Source: Nocardiopsis coralli (GTDB taxonomy: Bacteria > Actinomycetota > Actinomycetes > Streptosporangiales > Streptosporangiaceae). Taken from it: a stretch of DNA of 42,639 nucleotides. The notes under the pieces are model-generated. The model saw nothing but the letters and a program-made list of their open reading frames with translations. It was not told where the DNA came from and did no database searches. The stretch covers positions 1-42,639 of the forward strand of contig NZ_JADBGI010000020.1 of the NCBI RefSeq assembly GCF_014892575.1. Reading direction: 5' to 3'. Both the position numbers and the translations under genes were made by a program. Shown piece after piece: positions 8,887 to 17,072 of the stretch; within the stretch, counting starts at the first letter, position 1; each line of letters starts with the position of its first letter.

Positions 8887-9005
8887 TGGAGCCCACCGAG
8901 GTCCTGTTCGCCGATGTCAAGGCCGTCGAGGAGGATTCGCCCGAGCTGTTCGTGCGGGACCGCGAGGCAGAGCCCCACCGGCGTTCGGCCTTCGTCTGGG
9001 ACTGA
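8886..9005 (+). CDS. 39-residue acidic peptide coupled to the RepL-like gene
   Basis: The ATG shares its A with the TAA stop of the RepL-like gene (TAATG), so translation is probably coupled. The product begins MEPTEVLFAD and ends RRSAFVWD; it is acidic in the middle with no membrane segment or Cys. A terminator hairpin begins 20 bp after the stop, as expected for the end of a two-gene unit. No family is recognised. A small partner or antagonist of the DNA-binding protein is one option; this is inference. Confidence 0.55.
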   Translation: MEPTEVLFADVKAVEEDSPELFVRDREAEPHRRSAFVWD

Positions 9006-9024
9006 CGCGATGGGCACCCGGAAC

Positions 9025-9062
9025 CGTGCACCTGTTCCTTGGCGGACCAGAACAGGTGCACG
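9025..9062. terminator. Strong hairpin, bidirectional terminator
   Basis: A perfect 13-bp inverted repeat CGTGCACCTGTTC (9025-9037) and GAACAGGTGCACG (9050-9062) with a 12-nt loop. It lies between the convergent small peptide gene and the ABC permease gene. Confidence 0.8.
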
Positions 9063-9070
9063 TACTCGGG

Positions 9071-9973
9071 TCAACGGAAGCTGCCCGCCGTCAGTCCGGT
9101 CACCAGGTAGCGCTCGATGAAGACGAACAGCACCACGACCGGCAGCACGGCCACCAGCGAAGCAGCGAACAGATACTGCCACTGGACCTCGTACTGGCCG
9201 ATGAAGGCGGTGATGCCCACCGTCAGTGGTTGCCGGTCCGGCGAGTTGGTCAGGGTCAGCGCCACCACGAACTCGTTCCAGGTCGTGATGAAGGTGAAGA
9301 TGACCGCGGTGACCACACCTGGGAGTGCGGTGGGGATGGTGATGCGCACCAGCACACCGATACGGCCCAACCCGTCGGTCATACCCGCGTCCTCGAGGTC
9401 CCTGGGGACGGCGGCGAAGGCCGCCGTCAGGATCCAGGTGGAGAAGGCCAGGTTGAAGGCCGCGTTCACCAGGATCAACGCCGCATAGGTGTTGACCAGG
9501 TCCAACGCCACGAACTGCCGGTACAGGCCGATCACCAGCGCTGTCGGCGCGAACATCTGGGTGACCAGCACCAACAGCAGGAAGGCGGTACGGCCCCGGT
9601 AGGCGTTGCGGGCCGTGTAGTAGGCGGCCGGCGCGGCCACCAACAACACCAGGAGGGTGGAACAGGTGGCCACGATCAGCGTCACCCGTAGGTGGTCACC
9701 GATCGGCGCGACGTTCCACACCTCTGCGAAGTTCGACCACTCCCACCGCTCGGGCAACAGCGTGGGCGGGGTACGGAACAGTTCCTCCCCCGGTTTCAGC
9801 GCGGTCAGGAGCATCTGCAGGTAGGGGGCCAGGAAGACGAAGGCCACCAGCCAGGCCCCGCCGGTGATCAGGGCCCGGCGCAGGCTGAAACCCGGCACGG
9901 GTCGGACCGCACCACGGGCACCGGTGTGCCCCGGAACTCGGTGGTGCCGCGGTTCTCGAGTCGCCTTCGACAA
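9071..9973 (-). CDS. Carbohydrate ABC transporter permease (MalG type)
   Basis: A 300-residue inner-membrane permease with six predicted helices. The first starts near LITGGAWLVAFVFLAPYL. The EAA loop that docks the ATPase is seen as EDAGMTDGLGRIGVLVRI followed by PTALPG. It pairs with the upstream permease and lipoprotein to import a sugar or oligosaccharide. The start is a TTG at 9973, three bases after the stop of the upstream gene, chosen because GGAGGT in the end of that gene sits 7 nt upstream and no better start is near. No ATPase gene is in the operon; actinomycetes often share one MsiK-type ATPase among such importers. Confidence 0.9.
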   Translation of the reverse strand: MSKATREPRHHRVPGHTGARGAVRPVPGFSLRRALITGGAWLVAFVFLAPYLQMLLTALKPGEELFRTPPTLLPERWEWSNFAEVWNVAPIGDHLRVTLIVATCSTLLVLLVAAPAAYYTARNAYRGRTAFLLLVLVTQMFAPTALVIGLYRQFVALDLVNTYAALILVNAAFNLAFSTWILTAAFAAVPRDLEDAGMTDGLGRIGVLVRITIPTALPGVVTAVIFTFITTWNEFVVALTLTNSPDRQPLTVGITAFIGQYEVQWQYLFAASLVAVLPVVVLFVFIERYLVTGLTAGSFR

Positions 9974-9976
9974 CGG

Positions 9977-10912
9977 TCAGACCTCCATTCCGCGTTTCCG
10001 CACGATCCGCAGATAGACCAGTACGACAACGAGCACCAACAGGAAGTTGACCACCGCCATGGCCGCCGAGGCACCGACGTCGTTGCGCACGAAAGCGAGC
10101 TTGTACATGAACGTGGTGGTCGTATCGGTGGCTGAGGCCGGCCCTCCCCCGGTCATCACCCAGATGATCGGAAAGGAGTTGAACACGTTGATGATGTTGA
10201 TGACCGTGGCGATCAGGATGGACGGGCGCAGCATCGGGAGTGTGATGCCGACATAGGCCTGCCATGCGGAGGCCCCGTCCATCCGCGCGGCCTCATAGAC
10301 CTCCTGGGGGATCGCCGAGAGCCCCGCGATGATCACGTAGATGGTGAACGGCAGGGAGACGAACACGGCCACCCACATCATCCAGGGCAGGGCGGTGGAG
10401 GCTTGCCCCAACCAGTCCACCGGACCGTCGAGGACGGGACCGATGAGCGGCAGCGGCCGGGTGAGCAGACCGTTGACCAGGCCGTAGAAGTAGTCCAGCA
10501 TCCAGCGCCACACGATGGCCGTCATCACCACCGAAGCGGCCCACGGCAGCAGGATCAGCCATCGCACCACACGCCGTCCGGGGAAGTGCTGCTGCAACAG
10601 CTGCGCCAGCAGCAGGCCCAGGACCACGGTGAAGAACACGATCCCGGCCACCCACACCACGGTCCGCAGGACGACCGGGACCAGTTCCGGCTCCGCCAGC
10701 AGGGTGCGGTAGTTGTCCAGGCCGGCCGGCCCGCGCACCATGCCGGTGAGAGCGATCTCGGAGAAGGACGTGCGCACCATCTCCACCGCAGGCCACAGCA
10801 CCACGGCGAAGATCAGCAGCAGTGCCGGTCCGATCCAGGGAAGCGGGCCCAAGGACCGGGCCGGACGCCGTCTCCGCCCAGTCCCGGGCCGTTTCGCGGA
10901 TTGCGAGGTCAA
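9977..10912 (-). CDS. Carbohydrate ABC transporter permease (MalF type)
   Basis: A 311-residue permease starting MTSQSAKRPG, with a basic N terminus and about six membrane helices (first at PWIGPALLLIFAVVLWPA). The EAA loop is seen as YEAARMDGASAWQAYVGI followed by TLPML. The open frame continues far upstream inside the binding-protein gene, but TTG 10912 is preferred. It overlaps the TGA of that gene (TTGA) and has AGAGGAAG about 8 nt upstream. It forms the membrane pore together with the MalG-type partner. Tight overlaps on both sides show one polycistronic message. Confidence 0.9.
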   Translation of the reverse strand: MTSQSAKRPGTGRRRRPARSLGPLPWIGPALLLIFAVVLWPAVEMVRTSFSEIALTGMVRGPAGLDNYRTLLAEPELVPVVLRTVVWVAGIVFFTVVLGLLLAQLLQQHFPGRRVVRWLILLPWAASVVMTAIVWRWMLDYFYGLVNGLLTRPLPLIGPVLDGPVDWLGQASTALPWMMWVAVFVSLPFTIYVIIAGLSAIPQEVYEAARMDGASAWQAYVGITLPMLRPSILIATVINIINVFNSFPIIWVMTGGGPASATDTTTTFMYKLAFVRNDVGASAAMAVVNFLLVLVVVLVYLRIVRKRGMEV

Positions 10913-12144
10913 TCCGATGCTTCCTCTGCCCTGCGCTGGATCTCGTCCAGGACCTCCTGCGGGTCGGCATCGGCCTGCACCCCGGTACCGACCTCTTCCT
11001 TCACCGCACCGTCGACAGCGCTCCAGGCAGGCTGCTCGGTGGGGTAGAACTCCGAGGTGGGCAGCGATTCGATGAAGGGCTCCATGAGCGGGTCGTCGTC
11101 CATGTGGCCGACGGCGCCCTCGGTCGCGGGCAGGAAGCCCTCCCGCTCGAGGAACTCCGTGTAGTTCTCCTCCTGGTAGAAGAAGTCCAGGAACAGGTTG
11201 ACGGTCTCGTCGTTGCCGTTGTCGAAGGCCATCAGGAAGTCCTGGACCCCCAGGGTCATCGGGGGGTCCTCGGCATCGGCCAGCGGGATCTCCGCGACCC
11301 CGTACTCCAGGTCGGGGTTCTGCTCCTCGACCATGCCGGGCAGGAAGACGGCGCCGTTGAGCATGCCGATGTTTCCCTGCGCGAAGACGTTGAACAGGTC
11401 GGTGCGGTCGGTCCCGCCCGGGTTGGGCTGGGTGAGACCGTCGTCGACCATGCCGGAGAGGAATTCGAGTGTCTCGGTGTTCTCCGGGGAATTGATCTGC
11501 CACGAGTCGCCGTCGTGCAGGGTGCCGTTGTTGCCGGCGGCCCACATCAGGAACTCGGCCTGGGCCTCTTCGGGGCCCAGCGGCAGCCCGTAACCGACGG
11601 CGTCGCCGTCCAGATCGTCGATGGCCGCGGCCGCCTCCCGCACCCCGTCCCAATCGGCAGGAGGTTCCTCGATCCCGGCCTCTTCGAACAGCTCCTCGTT
11701 GTAGAACAACAGCCGCGTGCTGGCGATGAACGGCAGCGCGTACTGGGTCCCCTCGTAGCTGGACGCCTCGGCGAACCCCTCGTCGAAGTCGTCGAGGACC
11801 TCCGCGGAGACCGCGTCCTCCGCGGGCAACAACAGGTCGTCCAGGGCGTACTCGGCGAACTTGTTCAGGTTGAGGATGTCGGGCTGTTCACCGGTCTGGA
11901 TACGGGTGGTGATCTCCTGGTCGATGTCGTTCCAGTTGATCACCTGGAGCTCCACGGTGTGCTCCGGGTTCGCCTCCTCGAACTCCTCGATGAGGTTCTC
12001 CCAGTAAGGCTCTGTCTGGGGGCTGTACTCGGCCGCCATGAAGGTGATCGTGTTGTCGCCTCCCCCGGCCTCGCATGCCGCCAGGGGCAACACGAGCCCC
12101 AGTACTGCCACGCCTGGGAGGGATCGCCTCAACCGCGGATGCAT
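10909..12144 (-). CDS. Sugar-binding lipoprotein of the ABC importer
   Basis: A 411-residue extracellular substrate-binding protein of the family 1 (MalE-like) type. It has a lipoprotein signal with hydrophobic core GVAVLGLVLPL and lipobox LAAC, which places the mature N-terminal Cys at residue 24. The mature protein opens DNTITFMAAEYSPQTEPYW, typical of these proteins, and is very acidic as usual. It is first in an operon with two permeases. The ATG at 12144 has no strong ribosome binding site (GGAGAG is about 14 nt away), so initiation may be weak or depend on leader structure. The substrate cannot be told from sequence; no glycosidase lies next to it. Confidence 0.9.
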   Translation of the reverse strand: MHPRLRRSLPGVAVLGLVLPLAACEAGGGDNTITFMAAEYSPQTEPYWENLIEEFEEANPEHTVELQVINWNDIDQEITTRIQTGEQPDILNLNKFAEYALDDLLLPAEDAVSAEVLDDFDEGFAEASSYEGTQYALPFIASTRLLFYNEELFEEAGIEEPPADWDGVREAAAAIDDLDGDAVGYGLPLGPEEAQAEFLMWAAGNNGTLHDGDSWQINSPENTETLEFLSGMVDDGLTQPNPGGTDRTDLFNVFAQGNIGMLNGAVFLPGMVEEQNPDLEYGVAEIPLADAEDPPMTLGVQDFLMAFDNGNDETVNLFLDFFYQEENYTEFLEREGFLPATEGAVGHMDDDPLMEPFIESLPTSEFYPTEQPAWSAVDGAVKEEVGTGVQADADPQEVLDEIQRRAEEASD

Positions 12145-12183
12145 TTCTGATCACCGTCTCTCCGCCGGAGCTCTGTGAGCACG

Positions 12184-12226
12184 AAAAAGCCCGGTGGCGG
12201 ATCGGCACGCTCCCCGCCGGCCGGGC
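12184..12226 (-). terminator. Intrinsic terminator/attenuator in the leader of the sugar operon
   Basis: Read on the minus strand, the stem GCCCGG/CCGGGC plus GGCGG/CCGCC (small bulge, 13-nt loop) is followed at once by TTTTT. It lies 40 nt before the ATG of the binding-protein gene and downstream of the promoter proposed at 12270-12298. It is thus inside the leader and could attenuate the operon. A simple terminator for the DeoR-type gene is the alternative if the real promoter is elsewhere. Confidence 0.7.
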
Positions 12227-12269
12227 ATGATGCACGCATGGGCGTGATCAATCCTGCCTGATTTCGGCG

Positions 12270-12298
12270 ATTAGACATCAGGAACGCTCACCCGACAA
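12270..12298 (-). promoter_or_regulatory. Candidate sigma-70-type promoter of the sugar ABC operon
   Basis: On the minus strand TTGTCG (12293-12298) and TCTAAT (12270-12275) are 17 bp apart and match consensus at 4/6 and 5/6. Transcription would start near 12263 and give a leader of about 120 nt. Confidence 0.55.
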
Positions 12299-12306
12299 GA
12301 GACGGT

Positions 12307-12319
12307 TACCAACCTGGTA
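12307..12319. promoter_or_regulatory. Palindromic operator candidate
   Basis: TACCA-ACC-TGGTA is a perfect 5-bp inverted repeat placed about 8 bp upstream of the proposed -35 box. It could bind a dimeric regulator of the sugar operon. Confidence 0.4.
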
Positions 12320-12347
12320 TTCCACGCCCCGCGGGACCCCTGGGAAC

Positions 12348-12374
12348 GCAGTGAAAACAGTGAAAGCAGTGACA
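12348..12374. repeat. Three tandem 9-bp repeats, candidate DeoR-type operator
   Basis: Three consecutive 9-mers GCAGTGAAA, ACAGTGAAA and GCAGTGACA, read on the minus strand as repeated TTTCACTG. They lie between the DeoR-type regulator gene and the promoter of the ABC operon. DeoR-family repressors commonly bind direct repeats, so the neighbour is the likely ligand; this is inference. Confidence 0.5.
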
Positions 12375-12405
12375 CCGGAGAAGGGCGGGGACCTGATGCT
12401 TCGGG

Positions 12406-13236
12406 TCAGGCGATGGTGATTTCGACGCCCTTCTCACCGAGCTCCTGCACGGCTTCGGGCTGCACACCGGGGTCGGTGATCAGGCCATGAACGGCATCGA
12501 GCTCACAGATCCTCGCGAAGGAGGTGACGTCGAATTTTGTCGAATCCGCGAGCACGATCACCCGCCGGGCCGCTCTCGCGAGCTCGGCGTTGACCGCGGC
12601 CTCGCCCTCGTCGTGTGTGAACAGGCCGTTCTGGAGATCGACCGCGGTGACCCCGAGGAACAGCGTGTCGACGGTGATCTCGGGCAGGATGAGCGAGGTC
12701 AGGGGACCGATGAGCTCGTAGGACCGCATTCTGGCCACCCCGCCGAGCACCACGATGCGCAGTTGGGGACGCACAATGAGATCGTTGGCGATGTTGACCG
12801 CGTTGGTGACCACGGTCGTCTGCGACCCCGCGAACCGGTCCTCGGCAGCCGCACGGACACCCACCTCGAACGCGGCGGCCGTGGTCGTGGTCCCGCCGTT
12901 GAACGCGATGACACTACCCGGATCGACCATCTGCGCCACCTGACGGGCGATCGCGTTCTTCTCACGCCACTGCCGTGAAGTGCGGTAACGCAAGGGAATG
13001 TCCCCGGAGCTGCTGTTGGCCATCGCTCCACCGCGGGTCCTCACGATGAGCTGTTGAGAGGCGAGCGCGTCCAGGTCCCTCCTGGTGGTGGGCATCGAGA
13101 CACCGAATTTTTCGGTGATCTCCTCAATTCTCACCGAACCTTCCGCGACGATGTAGTCGACCAGTCGCGACAGGCGGTCTTCTCGCTCCACGGCGGTTCC
13201 GTTCTCTACGTTCGGGCGTTCGCTTGCCAGGCCCAC
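12406..13236 (-). CDS. DeoR/GlpR-family transcriptional regulator
   Basis: A 276-residue regulator. The N-terminal winged helix (about 18-75) includes the signature VRIEEITEKFGVSMPTTRRD and the GGA motif at the wing end. The C-terminal DeoR sensor domain follows, with FNGGTTTTAAA (phosphosugar-binding loop) and VDTLFLGVTAVD. It probably senses a phosphorylated sugar and represses the ABC operon just downstream, which has tandem repeats in its control region. GTG 13236 gives the full frame, but GTG 13191 (protein start MEREDRLSRL) fits better with usual family length. No decisive ribosome binding site separates the two. Confidence 0.9.
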   Translation of the reverse strand: MGLASERPNVENGTAVEREDRLSRLVDYIVAEGSVRIEEITEKFGVSMPTTRRDLDALASQQLIVRTRGGAMANSSSGDIPLRYRTSRQWREKNAIARQVAQMVDPGSVIAFNGGTTTTAAAFEVGVRAAAEDRFAGSQTTVVTNAVNIANDLIVRPQLRIVVLGGVARMRSYELIGPLTSLILPEITVDTLFLGVTAVDLQNGLFTHDEGEAAVNAELARAARRVIVLADSTKFDVTSFARICELDAVHGLITDPGVQPEAVQELGEKGVEITIA

Positions 13237-13647
13237 CGAAGAAACTGCTCGAACGACCTCGGGTGACCATCACAGGAGCTACTGGCCCGAGCGGCCCTGT
13301 CGGGGGACGGCCGTCGACGTTCGCGGCGCGGGATCGCCGGCCTCGGGTCCGATCGGGCCACGGACACGGTTCGTCCCGGTCAAGGGCCGCTGACACACGG
13401 TGACGCCTCGGGTGGGGTGCGTCCGCCGCGGCCGGCCTCCGAACCGGGCTCGGGTGGCAGGGCAGCCCCTGATGAACGCGGTTCCACTACGGCCGCACCG
13501 CTCAACGGGGCCTCTGGTCCACCCGATGGTACCCACACCCCCATGCTCGGGACCGACGGCCACCGCGGGGTTCGGCCTCCCTCGGCGAGCCCGCGAAACA
13601 CACGGACCGGTTGCGCGCACCGACCCTGAGCTCCTCGTTCCCGGGGA
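13237..13647. other. Intergenic region without recognised features
   Basis: The 411 bp between the DeoR-type gene and the glycosyltransferase gene contain only Arg/Pro-rich open frames on both strands. I see no strong hairpin or promoter. It should hold the deoR promoter. Confidence 0.5.
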
Positions 13648-15348
13648 TCAGGGGATCACGCCGAGCCGTGCGTACAGGTCGCGGTAGGCCTCGGCGTTGC
13701 GGGCCCAGGTGCGGGTGGCCAGGACCTGCTCGCGCGCGGCCTTGGCCTGCTGCCGGCACAGGTCCGGGTCCTCGGCCAGCTCGGCGACGGCGTCGGCGAG
13801 CGCGGCGGGGTCCTCGGGCGGCACCAGGGTTCCGATGCGGCCCTCGTCGAGGAGTTCGCGCAGGGCGGGCAGGTCGCTGGCGACCACCGGGGTTCCCAGC
13901 GCCATGGCCTCGACCGGTTTGAGCGGGGTCACCAGGCGGCACACACGCCGGTCCAGGCGGGGCACGACCATGACGTCGAGTGCGGCCTGGGCGCGCAGGG
14001 CCTCGTCGGGGCCGACCTTGCCGGGCAGCACACAGATCTGCTCCAGGCCTAGGTCGCGGACGCGGGCGAGCAGCTCGCGGCGGGCGGCCCCGTCCCCGAC
14101 CAGCAGCACCCGGATGGGCAGGCCGCGGCGGTGCAGGTCGCCGGCGGCCTCGATGAGGGTGCCGAAGCCTTCGTAGTGGGTGAGGGTGGAGACCGATCCG
14201 ATGACGAACGCGTGCGGGTCGATGCCGTGGGCCGCGCGGAACGCGTCGCCGTCGGGGCGGGACTCGAGCAGGTCGGTGTCGACGGCGTTGGGTGCGAGCA
14301 CGACACGCTCGGGGTCGACGCCGCGGCGCACGATCTCCTCGCGCATGGTGTGGGCGAGGGTGACCACGGCGTCGGCCTGGCGCAGGGCCGAGGTCTCGCG
14401 TTCGACGAGCAGGTGGTGGCGTTCGGTGCCGCGCCGGGACACGGCCCCTCCCCCGGAGATCCAGGTCTCCTCGAGGAACCCGCGGAGTTCGTAGACGACG
14501 GGGATGCCCAGCGCGCGGCCGACGTGCAGGGCGACGGTGGCGTTCTTGTGGTCGCTGGCCGCGTGCAGGACCGCGGGGCGCAGGCGGCGGGCCAGAGCGG
14601 TGACGTCGGTGACGGCGGCGTCGATGCGTTCCTGGAGACCGGGCCGGATCTGCTGTCCGGGACGCACCCGGTGGTAGGGGATCCCGTCGACCTCGCGCAC
14701 GGGGGCGGTGTCGCAGTGGGCCATGATCGGCCAGCCGGGGAAGGTCACCACGTGCGGGTCGAGCCCGGCCTCGCGCTGGGCGGTGACGATGCGGTGGGTG
14801 CGCACGGTGTACCCGACCTGGCTGTTGGGCAGCGCGTTGGAGACCAGGTGCAGCACCCGCCCGGGGACGGGTTCCTGTGCGGCGGGGGTGTGCTCGGGCA
14901 GACCGGTGAGGGGGCCGAGGGCGCGGCGTTCGCTCATGATGCGGCGCCGGACCAGGTCGGCCTCGTCGTCGAAGGCGGCGTAGGGCACGAGTTCGTCGAC
15001 GGCCTCCTGGATGTGGCCCTGTTCGTAGAGGTCGTCGGCACGGTCACGGGCTTGCTTGGCGTGTTCGGCGATACCGGCCATGCCCTGCGCGGTGAGGAGG
15101 GCCCCGCCGCCGAAGACGGCCCGGCGCACGTCGCCGGTGCGCTCGTCCAGGCGTACGAGCAGGGCGAGGGCGAGGCCGGTGCCGAGGGCGAGCGCGCCCC
15201 AGGCGAGGGTCTGCACGGCGGCGGTCCAGGTGAGCAACCCGGTGAGGGCGAGCAGCACCGTCAGGCCGAGCCCTCCGGCGACGGCGGCGCCGAGGGTCTC
15301 CTTCCGGTGCCGGCCCAGATAACGCACACCTCGCTGGAACAACCGCAT
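13648..15348 (-). CDS. Membrane-anchored family 4 glycosyltransferase
   Basis: A 566-residue protein. A short basic N terminus (MRLFQRGVRYLGRHRK) is followed by two membrane helices at about 18-65, a linker with Ala-rich helices, and from about residue 180 a GT-B fold glycosyltransferase. Recognisable parts are an N-terminal GYTVRTHRI segment, VVYELRG, LAPNAVDTDLL, VGDGAARREL, and the donor-site loop LKPVEAMALGTPVVASD carrying the conserved Glu. It likely transfers a nucleotide-activated sugar onto a membrane-proximal acceptor for an envelope polysaccharide or glycolipid. The open frame extends to 15702 and would overlap the next gene; ATG 15348 is chosen because the protein-like sequence starts there. 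The ribosome binding site is weak. The acceptor is unknown. Confidence 0.85.
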   Translation of the reverse strand: MRLFQRGVRYLGRHRKETLGAAVAGGLGLTVLLALTGLLTWTAAVQTLAWGALALGTGLALALLVRLDERTGDVRRAVFGGGALLTAQGMAGIAEHAKQARDRADDLYEQGHIQEAVDELVPYAAFDDEADLVRRRIMSERRALGPLTGLPEHTPAAQEPVPGRVLHLVSNALPNSQVGYTVRTHRIVTAQREAGLDPHVVTFPGWPIMAHCDTAPVREVDGIPYHRVRPGQQIRPGLQERIDAAVTDVTALARRLRPAVLHAASDHKNATVALHVGRALGIPVVYELRGFLEETWISGGGAVSRRGTERHHLLVERETSALRQADAVVTLAHTMREEIVRRGVDPERVVLAPNAVDTDLLESRPDGDAFRAAHGIDPHAFVIGSVSTLTHYEGFGTLIEAAGDLHRRGLPIRVLLVGDGAARRELLARVRDLGLEQICVLPGKVGPDEALRAQAALDVMVVPRLDRRVCRLVTPLKPVEAMALGTPVVASDLPALRELLDEGRIGTLVPPEDPAALADAVAELAEDPDLCRQQAKAAREQVLATRTWARNAEAYRDLYARLGVIP

Positions 15349-15671
15349 GGAATACCCCCGGGCCTCGCCGTCGATTCCCCGCACCCGCCGCGGACGGTGG
15401 CGGCAGGTGCGGTACAGGGTGGGGTTTTGCGTCGAACGCACCTGTGTTCGACGGTGTGCTCCTGCCCTGCCTTTTCTCGGGGCGAGGTTATCCCGGACCC
15501 CCTCCCCCTCCCCTGAATTCGGAGGGTCACGGCGTGACGGGGGTGTCCGCCGCTTTCCGCCACACGGGGAGCGAACCCGCGAAAACCGAAAATACATGCT
15601 CACCGAAAGGCGCGAACGTTCTATTTCCCCGGAAATCGGAAACCCCTCCGGGGCGGGCGGTCGGGCGGCGG
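15349..15671. promoter_or_regulatory. Intergenic region with two inverted repeats
   Basis: Between two minus-strand genes. CGTCGAAC (15430-15437) and GTTCGACG (15446-15453) form a perfect 8-bp inverted repeat about 80 bp upstream of the glycosyltransferase start. GTCACGGCGTGAC at 15526-15538 is a near-perfect palindrome. Either could be an operator. A weak stem CCCC-GGA-GGGG then TTTCC (minus strand) just after 15672 may end the upstream gene. Confidence 0.45.
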
Positions 15672-16778
15672 TCAGGGCTGCGGAAGCCCGATCTGGGCCC
15701 ACAGCATCTCGTGGTCGGAACAGGAGATGGTCTCCTGCTCGGCGACCTCGTCGGGAACCTCCTCGTGGTCGACGCCGTGCACCGGGTTGTCACACCCCTG
15801 CGGGGGCTCGGTGACCCGGCTCCCCCGGACGGCCACGTCGGTACTGGCGAAGAGGTGGTCGAGCTGCCGTTCGGGGGTGCGGGTGTGCTGGCGTGCGCTG
15901 TCGACACCGTCGAAGGTGGCCGCGCCCTCGCGGCATTCGGCGGACATCCGGTCGCCGCACGTGCTCATGAGGTGGCGCAGGTGGCCCTGGCCGGGGTACT
16001 CGGTCCACTCGGGATGGTCGTAGGCGGGGTGGTACAGGAAGTCGATGGCGGCTTCGTGCGGCTGCATGTTGAGGTCGCCGCCCAGGACGGCCGTTCCGTC
16101 GCCGTAGTGCTCCTGGATGCGGTCGGCGGCGACCCGGACCTCGGCCTCGCGCACGTCGGGGACCTCGCCCGCGCTCAGATGGGTGGAGCACACGGCCAGG
16201 CCCCGGTCCTGCGACGGCGTACAGACCATGGTCCGGCGTTCGCGCTCGCCGGTCGTGCCCAGGTCGAAGCGGCCGACGTCGGGGTCGCCCTGTTCGGCGA
16301 AGCCGGCGTCCTGCCTGACGAGCACCGCGTTGCCGAACCGGGGTTGTTCGGCGTCGCTCTCCTGAGCCTCCTGTCCGGGGATGCCCCTGCACCGCATCGG
16401 TTCCCGCTCCCCACCGGTGGTGACCTCGGGACTCCGGACGGGCTCGAACACGTAGCCGTAGCCGTCGAGGTCTGCGGCCAACGCCTCGACCTGGTTCTCG
16501 CAGGCCTCCTGCAGGGTCAGCGCCAGGGGTTCGTGTGCGCGCACCTCGGCGGCGACGGCGGACACCGGGCCCTCGACCTGTCCGTAGTGCGCCACCGACC
16601 CCCAGAGGTTGAGCTGGCCGACCACCGCCTCGTCACGGGGCGGGGCCTGGACACCACCCGGGTCGGCCTCGGCCGCGGCGGGCCGGTCGGTGTGGGCGGC
16701 GGTGCCCGCCGCAACGATCACGGCCCCTGCGACGGCGGCCAGGGAGCGCAGCCCTGCCCTCACCCCTTCGACGGACAT
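15672..16778 (-). CDS. Secreted endonuclease/exonuclease/phosphatase family protein
   Basis: A 368-residue protein with an export signal (hydrophobic AAVAGAVIVAAGTAA at about 14-28). The DNase I-like fold is supported by LQEACENQ (metal-binding Glu), the GGDLNMQPH motif (Asp/Asn pair) and SDHEMLWAQI near the C terminus (Asp-His catalytic pair). It should hydrolyse phosphodiester or phosphomonoester bonds outside the cell: extracellular nuclease, phospholipase C/sphingomyelinase-like, or phosphatase. The set of Cys pairs fits an exported, disulphide-bonded enzyme. ATG 16778 has AAAGGA 8 nt upstream. It diverges from a small secreted protein gene. Confidence 0.85.
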   Translation of the reverse strand: MSVEGVRAGLRSLAAVAGAVIVAAGTAAHTDRPAAAEADPGGVQAPPRDEAVVGQLNLWGSVAHYGQVEGPVSAVAAEVRAHEPLALTLQEACENQVEALAADLDGYGYVFEPVRSPEVTTGGEREPMRCRGIPGQEAQESDAEQPRFGNAVLVRQDAGFAEQGDPDVGRFDLGTTGERERRTMVCTPSQDRGLAVCSTHLSAGEVPDVREAEVRVAADRIQEHYGDGTAVLGGDLNMQPHEAAIDFLYHPAYDHPEWTEYPGQGHLRHLMSTCGDRMSAECREGAATFDGVDSARQHTRTPERQLDHLFASTDVAVRGSRVTEPPQGCDNPVHGVDHEEVPDEVAEQETISCSDHEMLWAQIGLPQP

Positions 16779-17020
16779 GGCCGATTCCTTTCGTCCGATT
16801 CATCCATGACGCGCAGGATCCGGGGAAACAAGAACAATGACAAAAATGTCGAGATCCCCTGATGCGCTAGAACGAGAACTACACGAGCCGGAAGATCCGA
16901 TCCATTCCGACACCCGGACGAAAGAACCCCCTCCTCACGTGAAAGAGGCCTGAAAGACAACACTCGCACGATGAATACGCATTGCTTCTGGGGCGGATTT
17001 CCAGAAACCGTGCATTTCCG

Positions 17021-17050
17021 CGGTCCGGGCCCCTCGAAGAACCCGGACCG
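17021..17050 (+). promoter_or_regulatory. Hairpin in the leader of the small secreted protein gene
   Basis: A perfect 9-bp inverted repeat CGGTCCGGG/CCCGGACCG with a 12-nt loop, ending 22 nt before the start codon and just before the ribosome binding site. No T-tract follows, so it is more likely to stabilise or regulate the mRNA than to terminate it. Confidence 0.5.
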
Positions 17051-17072
17051 AAAAACATCCACGGGAGGAACC

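Noticed and set aside
9977..11653. A 558-codon version of the MalF-type permease
   Set aside because: The first 247 codons lie antiparallel in sense to nothing but in the wrong frame of the binding-protein gene and read as Arg/Gly-rich noise; TTG 10912 overlaps the upstream stop and has a ribosome binding site.
12307..12374. A CRISPR-like or phage-attachment reading of the repeats upstream of the sugar operon
   Set aside because: The 9-bp units are contiguous without spacers and sit in a promoter region beside a DeoR-type gene, which fits an operator better.
14131..15516. A 461-codon plus-strand open frame over the glycosyltransferase
   Set aside because: Antisense shadow: Gly/Val/Asp-rich with no motif, while the minus strand has a clear GT-B fold.
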